Of a stretch of DNA of 64,000 nucleotides, positions 57,256 through 64,000 are shown in pieces. The notes below the pieces were generated by a model. It ran no database searches. It had not been told where the DNA came from and worked only from the letters and a program-made list of their open reading frames with translations. Made by a program: the position numbers and the translations under genes. Origin of the DNA: Dethiosulfatibacter aminovorans DSM 17477 (GTDB lineage Bacteria; Bacillota; Clostridia; Tissierellales; Dethiosulfatibacteraceae); contig NZ_FQZL01000004.1 in the NCBI RefSeq assembly GCF_900142005.1, forward strand, positions 1-64,000, written 5' to 3'. Every line of letters begins with the position of its first letter. Within the stretch, counting starts at the first letter, position 1.

Positions 57256-57823
57256 TTTACAAAAGAGTTAAGGAAATAAGTCAATGGAAAAGTAAAATGG
57301 TACCCTTAAAACAGTATGTATTAGAATCTCTGTCTCTACAATAATATATTTTATTTTTTTGGTGGTATGCTGCTTGTTTGAAAATCAATTCAATGTTGTT
57401 TTCAATTCTAAATAATAAAGGCTTGGGGCTAAATCTGAAATTAAATGCTTTAATAGAATACAGAAACCATCCATAAGAACGTGATAAATCTCCAAAAAGT
57501 AGAAATATGCAAATGTTCCATATACACATAATCACAAATAGGAATATCAATATTTTTAAAATTGGTCTACTCATCATTTCTCTTCCACTCCTAATCAAGT
57601 ATTGTCAAAATCAAAACCAATAAAGAACTTATTGATACGCTAGTTAAAATAACTGAATCAACCCCTTTGTCCAAACTTAAGATTACTGTCAATTACTTAA
57701 GAAAGAAAGCGATACTACACTATTCTCAATACAAATCACTCTCCAACTGCCATATAATATATCTAAAGACAAAGGTGTTAATCACCGCTAATGCAGTAAA
57801 TTAAAAAATCACAGGAGAATGAT
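57256..57823. other. 568 bases with no well-supported gene
   Basis: AT-rich sequence after the antitoxin remnant. It holds one doubtful small reading frame on the minus strand (57281-57577) and, at its right end, the hairpin GGTGTTAATCACC and the AGGAG ribosome site of the racemase-family gene. No promoter of the sigma-54 type was found. Confidence 0.5.
57281..57577 (-). CDS. Doubtful small membrane protein
   Basis: 98 codons from an ATG preceded by AGGAG at about 10 bases. The N-terminus (PILKILIFLFVIMCIWNICIF) could be a membrane segment, but the rest has no recognisable family and biased, AT-driven composition. It could be chance or a decayed gene. Confidence 0.22.
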   Translation of the reverse strand: MMSRPILKILIFLFVIMCIWNICIFLLFGDLSRSYGWFLYSIKAFNFRFSPKPLLFRIENNIELIFKQAAYHQKNKIYYCRDRDSNTYCFKGTILLFH

Positions 57824-58609
57824 ATGTATCAGAACAGAGATATGAACATCAACCATATGAAGACACGCTACAGCGGTCTTTGCTCGGGAATGGGTCTTGG
57901 GATAATGGTCCTCGACATGCATTATCCGGGATTTCCGGGAGACATCAGAAACCCAAGCTCCTACCCCTTCCCCATCCAGTACGAAATAATAGAAGGACTG
58001 GATCTCAACCCTCTGCAGTACGAAGACCACATGGAAAGGTTCCTTCCGTTGATGATTGCAGCAGCAAAGAAGCTCGAGAAGCTGGGATGCAGGGCAATTG
58101 CCGCAGAAGGGAGCTATTTCGGAAACTATCAGAGGGAAATTGCAGACGCTGTTAATATCCCTGTCTTCACATCCAGCCTACTTCAGCTTCCAATGATCCA
58201 GCAGACGATATCATCAACCAGGAAGGCAGTCATTCTAACTCCCCTGAAGGAAAGGATGACCGAGGAGTATCTTTCAAACTTCGGAGTCCAGCCGGGATCC
58301 AATTATGTAGCAGAAAGCATTCACGACCATGTGAAGTGCACCCAGTTCATAAAGCTCTGGGGAGCTCCAGGAATAGAAGCCGAGGGAACCATAGAATTTG
58401 AGACGGCAAGGGACCAGATGGTTGCAAGAGCATTGAAAATCAAAGAAGACCATCCCGACATGGGAGCACTAATCTTCGACTGCACCGGATGGACGCCTTA
58501 TTCAAGAGCCATACAGCAGGCAATCGATGTTCCCGTATACAGTTGGGGAACACTTCTTGATTCAATCAACCTCGCCGTCAACTGCAGGGAGTATTACGGA
58601 AACGTATAG
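57824..58609 (+). CDS. Aspartate/glutamate/hydantoin racemase superfamily protein
   Basis: 261 residues. The fold pattern is visible in RAIAAEGSYFGNYQ (about 88-101), KAVILTPLKERMTEEYL and IFDCTGWTPYSRAIQQA (about 220-236). Only the second active-site Cys is present (DCTGW); the first Cys position is Glu-Gly, so ordinary two-base racemisation is unlikely, and a decarboxylase- or isomerase-like role is possible. AGGAG is 6 bases before the ATG. It is convergent with the MIO-less lyase gene and separated by a terminator. Confidence 0.72.
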   Translation: MYQNRDMNINHMKTRYSGLCSGMGLGIMVLDMHYPGFPGDIRNPSSYPFPIQYEIIEGLDLNPLQYEDHMERFLPLMIAAAKKLEKLGCRAIAAEGSYFGNYQREIADAVNIPVFTSSLLQLPMIQQTISSTRKAVILTPLKERMTEEYLSNFGVQPGSNYVAESIHDHVKCTQFIKLWGAPGIEAEGTIEFETARDQMVARALKIKEDHPDMGALIFDCTGWTPYSRAIQQAIDVPVYSWGTLLDSINLAVNCREYYGNV

Positions 58610-58668
58610 GAAACAGCTAGACTCTTGATTGGATCAGTAAATAAAGAGTCTATATTAAACTGGAAAAA

Positions 58669-58688
58669 GGGAAGGCCTTAGCCTTCCC
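58669..58688. terminator. Bidirectional terminator
   Basis: GGGAAGGC (58669-58676) pairs with GCCTTCCC (58681-58688) around CTTA, with T/A-rich flanks. A second hairpin, TAGACTCTT/AAGAGTCTA, lies just before it at 58618-58652. Confidence 0.85.
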
Positions 58689-58723
58689 TTCTTCCGTGTG
58701 TTATTATATATCCAATCATAGAG

Positions 58724-60244
58724 TTAGTTAATTACTTTTCTAACGGCATCAAGAATCCTGCCGGACTTGACCAATTCGTACGCTGCCTTGAAGTCGGTAG
58801 TAAGAACCCTGTCGTTGTCGTAATAAGGTATTTCCTCCCTTATGACATCATAGGCGGCCTTGGTACCCTTTCCAAGATTGATATCCTCTCTCAGGTCCAC
58901 TGCCTGGGCTCCATGCATTGCCTCGATGCCTATTATGTATCTCAGTATATCCACAATCTGACCTGTCTTTTTAACAACATAAGGTGTGTTGTTTGCATGG
59001 TCCTCCATATTCAGGGATACGGAGAAATAATCAGCCGTAGCAGGGTTGGAAAGGTGTCTTATCTCGGTATCAAGAGACGTGAACGTCTTCTGTACGGTAC
59101 TGAAGCCCAGGATATCTCCCTCTGAAGGAGTGAGGAACCTGGAAAGCTTAGTGAATACAGGCTCCGCCATTCTCATAGTCCTGTGCGAGCAAACCTTCGA
59201 CAAGTGGCTTAAGGCTATTCCCATCATCTCGAATCCTATAGCCCAGTTTGCAACCTCGAAATTCTGACATGAGATTATCCTGTCCTGCTCAGGAAGTACA
59301 CATGGATTGTCGTCGGAAGTATTCAGTTGTATTGTTAGATACTTCCACACATGCTCCAATGAGTCAAGAACTGCTCCATGTACGGCGCATGCATCCCTGA
59401 AGCTCAATGGATCCTGGACAGACTTCGTGATTGATTTCTTGTTGAGATAGCTTCCATCCAGATACTTCCTAACTTGAGCTGCACAGTGAATCTGTCCAGG
59501 CATCTTCCTTATTTCATTGACCTTCTCGTCAAGAGGAGTGACATTGCCGTCAAAACCTTCCAGGGAAAGGGCGTATACTATGTTTGCAGTTTCCACAAGC
59601 TCCCTTATCTCCTGGAGGACAAGGGCACCCGGTCCCGATGAATGGGCGCTTGATGAAACTATGGCCAGTCCGTCCTTAGGTCCCAAAACGACAGGATTGA
59701 GACCTGCCATCTTCATGGCTTCCCCTGCAGGCATCTTCGTACCTCTGTAGTACACATCCCCTTCTCCCATTACCGCAAGTCCTATGTGGGAAAGGCAGCT
59801 GATGTCCGCCTGCCCTACAGACCCTCTTTCCGGTATTACGGGATGAATTCCGTGGTTCAGGAACTCCTTGTACATAGCTGCCACTGCAGGCTGTATTCCC
59901 GTTCTTCCAACCAGGAAGGTGTTGAGCCTTGCAAGTACTATGGCTCTGGTATTCTCCTCCGTAGCCTCAGGCTCTACCGCAACGCAATGTGCATAGATCA
60001 GATTCCTGTTGTACTGCTCGAAATATGCCTCGAATACCCTCTTGTCCTTGTTTACGCCTACTCCCGTTGTAAATCCGTATATGGGTAATCCCTTGTCTGC
60101 AAGGTCGAAGACGAATTTTCTTGTCTCTTCAAGCCTCACCATGGCTTCAGGAGAGATTTCAACCTTCAAGCCCTCCTTAGCCACCCTAGTCACATCTTCA
60201 ATTGTCAAATCCTGACCGTTCAGTATCAATTTCTCCTTATCCAT
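58724..60244 (-). CDS. MIO-less histidine ammonia-lyase-family protein (ergothionase-like)
   Basis: 506 residues, full HAL length. By alignment Tyr56 (PIYGFTTGVG), Gln277 and Arg283 (QDPLSFR), Phe329 (CQNFEV) and Glu414 (NMEDHA) match HAL active-site positions. The MIO triad Ala-Ser-Gly is Gln-Ala-Asp (GSVGQADIS, 141-149), the active-site Asn is Ser197, and Tyr280 is Leu. MIO therefore cannot form. The known MIO-free relative is ergothionase, which eliminates trimethylamine from ergothioneine. Its gene follows a BCCT betaine-type transporter gene by 18 bases, which supports a trimethylammonium substrate (ergothioneine, hercynine or similar), but the exact one is inference. GGGAGG precedes the ATG. 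Confidence 0.82.
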   Translation of the reverse strand: MDKEKLILNGQDLTIEDVTRVAKEGLKVEISPEAMVRLEETRKFVFDLADKGLPIYGFTTGVGVNKDKRVFEAYFEQYNRNLIYAHCVAVEPEATEENTRAIVLARLNTFLVGRTGIQPAVAAMYKEFLNHGIHPVIPERGSVGQADISCLSHIGLAVMGEGDVYYRGTKMPAGEAMKMAGLNPVVLGPKDGLAIVSSSAHSSGPGALVLQEIRELVETANIVYALSLEGFDGNVTPLDEKVNEIRKMPGQIHCAAQVRKYLDGSYLNKKSITKSVQDPLSFRDACAVHGAVLDSLEHVWKYLTIQLNTSDDNPCVLPEQDRIISCQNFEVANWAIGFEMMGIALSHLSKVCSHRTMRMAEPVFTKLSRFLTPSEGDILGFSTVQKTFTSLDTEIRHLSNPATADYFSVSLNMEDHANNTPYVVKKTGQIVDILRYIIGIEAMHGAQAVDLREDINLGKGTKAAYDVIREEIPYYDNDRVLTTDFKAAYELVKSGRILDAVRKVIN

Positions 60245-60262
60245 TTCAAGCCTCCCAATTGT

Positions 60263-61894
60263 TTATTTTTCTTGTTCTTCGCCTGCTATGGCTATTTCTC
60301 CCATGAGTTCCGATTCTATTACGCATGTCTCAGGATAGTATGCGGCATCGTATTTTTCTCTCTGCGTAAACATCTTCAGCATGGATACCGCAAGAGCCAC
60401 ATAGATGAAAAGCACAGGAAGAGCAGAAGTCATAGGAAGCAGCTTTGTTGACTGCATGATATCCACTGCACCTTCTGTTGATGACGTAGATGCCAGTATG
60501 CTCAAGAACGCTACAGAAGACATTACAAGCCCCCAGAATATCTTGATATTGTTTGGAGGTTCAACCTCCGCTCCATGAGGTACGTCTATGGAAAGCGAAG
60601 CAACTGTCGAAGTCATTGAGTCGCAAAGCGTAACTACTGACAGGAACAGGGTAATCATGAATCCTATCTTCGTAACCATCGGCAGAGGGAAGTTGTCAAG
60701 GAACGAGAAAACCGAAGCTTCGAGCCCCTGTGTCTGGATTACATTCCAAATCTGTCCTCCGGTGTCAAGTTCGAGCTTTATTGCGTTGGCTCCGAATATT
60801 CCGAACCACAGTATTGCAAAGGATGCAGGCACCATAAGATTCATAATTATGAATTCCCTTATGGACCTTCCCTTGGCTATCTTACCCAGGAAGAGACCAA
60901 CCATCGGCCCGTAAACTATCATCCAGATCCAGTAGATCACAGTCCACCACATTGGCCACAGGTTTCCTTCGATGGCGCTCAGGTAGGTCATCCTCGGGAA
61001 GAATTGGTCCAGAGACCTTCCCAGGGCCTCAACCGTGAAAAACATGGAGAACCTTGTCTGTCCCACTACAAAGATGAAGAATAGAAGGCCGATGAATATC
61101 TTGGCGTTCATGTCAGAAAGCCTGCGGATTCCTCTCTGAAGGCCAGTGTAGCTCGATATGATGAAAGTTGAAACAACAACAACCAGCACTATCCCCCTTA
61201 CCGTATTTGTAGGCTCGATACCGAAAATCGCATAGAATCCTGCTCCGAAATTAAGAGCTGCAACTGCAAGGATTGCGGATACAGATACTGCTATGGCGAA
61301 AAGACAGATATTGTCCACAATGTTACCTATGGTTGTGAAGCTTTTCTTGCCAAAGAGAGGATATAGCGTTGAAGAAATCCTGTATGGAAGCTTCATGTTG
61401 TATATGGCAAAACCTACGGCTACTCCGAATATGCAATAGTGTGCATATGAAGGTATTCCCCAGTGAAGCATGCAAACGGACAGACCCTCGAGAGCCATCT
61501 CGTTGCTTCCCGGTGCAAATCCTGTTCCCGGTATTCCACTGTTTAAGTGGAATATCGGCTCGGCAATTCCCCAGAAGACTATTCCTGTTCCTATACCTCC
61601 GCACAGGGCTATTGCAAACCAGTTCCACCTGCTGAGAATGGGCTTTGCATCCTCTCCACCAAGGATGATATCACCGTGCTTTGAAAATGCCAGCCATGCC
61701 AGTATTGCTATATTGATCATTGCCATCATGGAATAAAGCCAGCCAAACCAGTTGTACTGGAAATTTGATATGGCGGACTCGAAATTATAAAACGCTGTCG
61801 GGCTTACGATTCCCATCATGATTATTACTACAAAAATTATACTCATTGGAATGAATATAACCTTTCTTACAATATTAGAATTAGTTCCGTTCAA
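60263..61894 (-). CDS. BCCT family (betaine/carnitine/choline) transporter
   Basis: 543 residues with 12 membrane segments. Typical stretches are GIGTGIVFWGIAEPIFH (about 98-114) and the tryptophan-rich YWIWMIVYGPMVGLFLGKIA (about 318-337). These carriers take up compounds with a trimethylammonium group. The start is TTG with GGAGG 7 bases upstream. First gene of the unit with the MIO-less lyase; a sigma-54 promoter lies about 90 bases upstream and the activator gene is divergent. Confidence 0.9.
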   Translation of the reverse strand: MNGTNSNIVRKVIFIPMSIIFVVIIMMGIVSPTAFYNFESAISNFQYNWFGWLYSMMAMINIAILAWLAFSKHGDIILGGEDAKPILSRWNWFAIALCGGIGTGIVFWGIAEPIFHLNSGIPGTGFAPGSNEMALEGLSVCMLHWGIPSYAHYCIFGVAVGFAIYNMKLPYRISSTLYPLFGKKSFTTIGNIVDNICLFAIAVSVSAILAVAALNFGAGFYAIFGIEPTNTVRGIVLVVVVSTFIISSYTGLQRGIRRLSDMNAKIFIGLLFFIFVVGQTRFSMFFTVEALGRSLDQFFPRMTYLSAIEGNLWPMWWTVIYWIWMIVYGPMVGLFLGKIAKGRSIREFIIMNLMVPASFAILWFGIFGANAIKLELDTGGQIWNVIQTQGLEASVFSFLDNFPLPMVTKIGFMITLFLSVVTLCDSMTSTVASLSIDVPHGAEVEPPNNIKIFWGLVMSSVAFLSILASTSSTEGAVDIMQSTKLLPMTSALPVLFIYVALAVSMLKMFTQREKYDAAYYPETCVIESELMGEIAIAGEEQEK

Positions 61895-61994
61895 AATAGT
61901 ACCTCCATCAATATATTTTGTTTTTATTTCAATTTTCTGTTTCCGTCATTCTCCCTCCCTTGAATTTATTAAATTGAAATTTCCATAATGATAA

Positions 61995-62012
61995 TTGCAA
62001 AATCCATGCCTG
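61995..62012 (-). promoter_or_regulatory. Sigma-54 promoter of the BCCT-lyase unit
   Basis: On the minus strand AGGCATGGATTTTGCAAT has GG at 62010-62009 and GC at 61998-61997, ten bases apart. Transcription would start near 61985. Confidence 0.8.
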
Positions 62013-62113
62013 AAATGAATCTCCGCTATATATTTCAATTTACAGAATATTTGCCGGATTATCATCAATATGCCCGTATATTTGACAAAACACCAATAAA
62101 AGCGCATAATATT

Positions 62114-62155
62114 GTTGCGAAACTTTATGTTTCATTCGCAACATTTCGTTGCGCC
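62114..62155. promoter_or_regulatory. Palindromic activator site in the regulator leader
   Basis: GTTGCGAA (62114-62121) and TTCGCAAC (62135-62142) form a perfect inverted repeat, followed by a third half-site TTCGTTGCGCC (about 62145-62155). It is about 110 bases upstream of the BCCT promoter and just before the regulator's ribosome site, so it may serve both activation and self-control. Confidence 0.6.
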
Positions 62156-62166
62156 AAGGAGGAATT

Positions 62167-63816
62167 ATGAAGAATATAAATACCGGAATAATAATCGTCG
62201 ACATGACAAAAAACATATGCATCAGATCAACTGAAGCAGCATCTTCGATATGTGTTGAAGGAGAACAAGTTCCGGGCCGCATAAGTAAATTGATATACGG
62301 AGCCGGAAACAAATCCGAAACCACCGTAGAAGAAAGGGATTATCTCCTGGAATACAGCCACAGCACAGATGAAGGCTACAGCACCTTTACCGTTGCCGAC
62401 ATCACCGAACTTAACAGGATGGAACTTGAAAACAGAATACTGAACAAGTCAATCGAGTACGTACAGGATGCAGTCTATGCCATTGACAGGGAAGGCAGGG
62501 AGCTTGTCCTCAACAGGATTGAGAGGTTCATGCCCGCATACAGGGAAAAGCTTGTACGGGAAATGATGGAGGTGTTTGAAACGGGTCAGGCCGTACTTGG
62601 AAACTACAACAAGTACATAACCCTTGACCACAAGGAAATTCACATGCTCTCAACCCTTGTGCCCGTAAAGGATGGAGATGAAGTCATAGCTGTACTCCTC
62701 ATTAACAGGTATCTCAACAGGATTCAGGAAACCCTCTCAAGGGTCCAGAATCTTCAGCTGAAGAACAGGATATCCGGGAATGCAAAGCTTCCCGACAACA
62801 ATACCAGTTACACATTTGAAGACATAATTGGTGAAAGCAAATCATTGGTCGAAGTCAAGGAAAGAGCCATGAAGGCTTCATCAAGCAACATACCTATCCT
62901 CATACAGGGTGAGACAGGAACAGGTAAGGAGCTATTTGCCCAGAGCATACACAATGCAAGTCCCAACTCCAGAGAACCCTTCCTTGCAATCAACTGTGCT
63001 GCAATTCCGGGAACACTCCTGGAAAGCATTCTCTTCGGTACGAAGAAGGGTATATACACCGGCGCGGAGAACACAGAAGGTCTGATGGAACAGGCAGGAG
63101 AAGGAACTCTCTTCCTCGACGAGATAAACTCAATGAGCATGGATCTGCAGGCCAAGCTTCTGAGATCACTCCAGGAAAAAAAGGTGAGGAGGCTGGGCAG
63201 CGGAAAGGAAATACCTATCAACTGCAGGATAATAAGCTCAGTCAACGAAGACCCCGAGAAACTAATATCGGATGGAAGGCTTAGAAAGGACTTCTTCTAC
63301 AGAATAGCAGCCCTGACCCTTGTGGTTCCCCCTCTCAGGGACAGGGAAAGGGATATACTGCGTCTTTCCAACTTTTTTATAGAAAAATTCAGCAGAATCT
63401 ACGGTAAATTCGTCACAGGAATGTCCCCCCAGCTGGAGGAGCTCTTCATGCTGCACAAATGGCCTGGAAACATAAGGGAGCTGGAGCATGTTATCGAGTC
63501 TTCCTTCAACTTCATAGACAATGAAACATATCTGACAACCAGGAATCTTCCCAACTATTTTCAAATCAAGGCAAATGAAGACAAGTTTTCCGAGCAAAGG
63601 GATATTATGAACACCTCAAACATGGAAATGAGGACCGACTCCCTTCCACAGCTCCTCAACGAGATAGAAAAGGGAGTAATCATGAGCACGTTGAAAAAAA
63701 ACGGCGGTAATATTACCAAGTCCGCTGAAAAGCTGGGAATAAAGAGGCAGAACCTTCAGTCCAGGATGAACAAGCTGAAGATTTCCAAGTCCATAGTTTT
63801 TGACAGGGAAGATTGA
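62167..63816 (+). CDS. Sigma-54-dependent activator of the BCCT-lyase and hydroxylase genes
   Basis: 549 residues. The N-terminal 210 residues hold a small sensor part and a PAS-like domain (SIEYVQDAVYAIDREG near 103). The AAA+ domain has GETGTGKE near 262, contact loop GIYTGA (a variant of GAFTGA) and GTLFLDEINSM; the C-terminus is a Fis-type helix-turn-helix (NITKSAEKLGIKRQNLQSRM). AGGAGG lies 4-5 bases before the ATG at 62167; the longer frame from 62149 is rejected. Sigma-54 promoters lie on both sides (61995-62012 leftward, 63822-63839 rightward), so it probably controls both flanking units. Confidence 0.9.
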   Translation: MKNINTGIIIVDMTKNICIRSTEAASSICVEGEQVPGRISKLIYGAGNKSETTVEERDYLLEYSHSTDEGYSTFTVADITELNRMELENRILNKSIEYVQDAVYAIDREGRELVLNRIERFMPAYREKLVREMMEVFETGQAVLGNYNKYITLDHKEIHMLSTLVPVKDGDEVIAVLLINRYLNRIQETLSRVQNLQLKNRISGNAKLPDNNTSYTFEDIIGESKSLVEVKERAMKASSSNIPILIQGETGTGKELFAQSIHNASPNSREPFLAINCAAIPGTLLESILFGTKKGIYTGAENTEGLMEQAGEGTLFLDEINSMSMDLQAKLLRSLQEKKVRRLGSGKEIPINCRIISSVNEDPEKLISDGRLRKDFFYRIAALTLVVPPLRDRERDILRLSNFFIEKFSRIYGKFVTGMSPQLEELFMLHKWPGNIRELEHVIESSFNFIDNETYLTTRNLPNYFQIKANEDKFSEQRDIMNTSNMEMRTDSLPQLLNEIEKGVIMSTLKKNGGNITKSAEKLGIKRQNLQSRMNKLKISKSIVFDRED

Positions 63817-63821
63817 TGATG

Positions 63822-63839
63822 TTGGCACGGAATATGCAT
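63822..63839 (+). promoter_or_regulatory. Sigma-54 promoter of the downstream molybdenum hydroxylase
   Basis: TTGGCACGGAATATGCAT has GG at 63824-63825 and GC at 63836-63837, the closest match to the consensus in the window. It starts 6 bases after the regulator stop codon; transcription would begin near 63849. Confidence 0.88.
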
Positions 63840-63874
63840 GGTATATTTCGATTAGACTTTTAGGAGGATTCAAA

Positions 63875-64000
63875 TTGGAAAACAATCTGACTATCGAAAT
63901 AACGATAAACGGCAAAAAAATGACCCAGCAAATATCCCCGGCCATGACCCTGCTTGACCTTATCAGGAAGGAACTCAACCTGAAAGGAACAAAAAAGGGC
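63875..64000 (+). CDS. Molybdenum hydroxylase 2Fe-2S subunit, 5' end
   Basis: 42 codons are present before the window ends. The reading ITINGKKMTQQISPAMTLLD then LIRKELNLKGTKKG is the N-terminus of the small iron-sulfur subunit of xanthine dehydrogenase-type enzymes, just before the first cluster cysteines, and resembles NdhS at 4040-4501. The start is TTG with AGGAGG 7 bases upstream. It has its own sigma-54 promoter, so the enzyme probably acts on the same substrate chain as the lyase unit; the substrate cannot be read here. Confidence 0.85.
   Translation, partial: MENNLTIEITINGKKMTQQISPAMTLLDLIRKELNLKGTKKG

Noticed and set aside
58724..60244. Ordinary histidine ammonia-lyase (hutH)
   Set aside because: The MIO-forming Ala-Ser-Gly is replaced by Gln-Ala-Asp, the active-site Asn by Ser and Tyr280 by Leu.

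Overview
The window looks like a chromosome segment of a low-GC, strictly anaerobic, amino-acid- and heterocycle-fermenting Firmicute (Clostridia or Tissierellia type, something like Sedimentibacter or Eubacterium; genus not established). Reasons: AGGAGG ribosome sites before almost every gene, many TTG/GTG starts, two glutamate dehydrogenases, five sigma-54 enhancer-binding regulators in 64 kb, and oxygen-sensitive chemistry (adenosylcobalamin mutase, Fe-S dehydratase, ferredoxin-type reductase, molybdenum hydroxylase). No tRNA, rRNA, CRISPR array or intact insertion sequence was seen.

Region 1 (1-22.1 kb, minus strand) is a full nicotinate fermentation island of the Eubacterium barkeri type. 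Nicotinate dehydrogenase (ndhFSLM) makes 6-hydroxynicotinate, hnr reduces it, ena opens the ring and releases ammonia, hgd and hmd give 2-methyleneglutarate, mgm (B12) and mii rearrange it, dmdAB hydrates it and dml splits it into propionate and pyruvate. The genes form two transcription units, hgd-hmd-dmdA-dmdB-mgm-mii-mutL-dml-ena-hnr plus two genes of unknown role, and ndhFSLM plus an orphan EIIC-like carrier. Each unit has a readable sigma-54 promoter (GG-N10-GC) with TTTCAA-NN-TTGAAA palindromes upstream, and a sigma-54 activator gene lies between them. The last part of ndhM and its downstream hairpin are duplicated in tandem.

Region 2 (22.3-29.8 kb) holds an isochorismatase-family protein with Ser at the usual Cys position, a second sigma-54-type regulator, and a trans-sulfuration-type PLP enzyme plus NhaC antiporter behind a sigma-54 promoter, divergent from a PrpR-like regulator. 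Region 3 (29.8-35.2 kb) has two glutamate dehydrogenases with similar upstream regions, a second EIIC-like paralogue and a YczE-type membrane protein. Region 4 (35.6-45.0 kb) has a hydrolase lipoprotein, an ABC exporter, a LytS/YesN-type two-component pair, and a ccdA-tlpA-msrAB operon for methionine sulfoxide repair outside the cytoplasm, behind a Fur/PerR-like box.

Region 5 (45-64 kb) is the most unusual. It carries two kinds of histidine ammonia-lyase-family protein, neither able to form the MIO cofactor. One is split into two adjacent genes whose conserved blocks interleave, so that together they supply most of one canonical active site; it lies behind a sigma-54 promoter with its own activator. 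The other is a single 506-residue protein in an operon with a BCCT (betaine-type) transporter; its activator gene sits between that operon and a molybdenum hydroxylase gene that runs off the window, each with its own sigma-54 promoter. Between them lie a PucR-controlled DUF917-dipeptidase-MFS operon, a ZIP transporter, and a small graveyard of gene remnants around a Fic protein. I infer MIO-independent elimination from betaine-like or imidazole-derived compounds (ergothionase-like chemistry), but the substrates are not proven by sequence.
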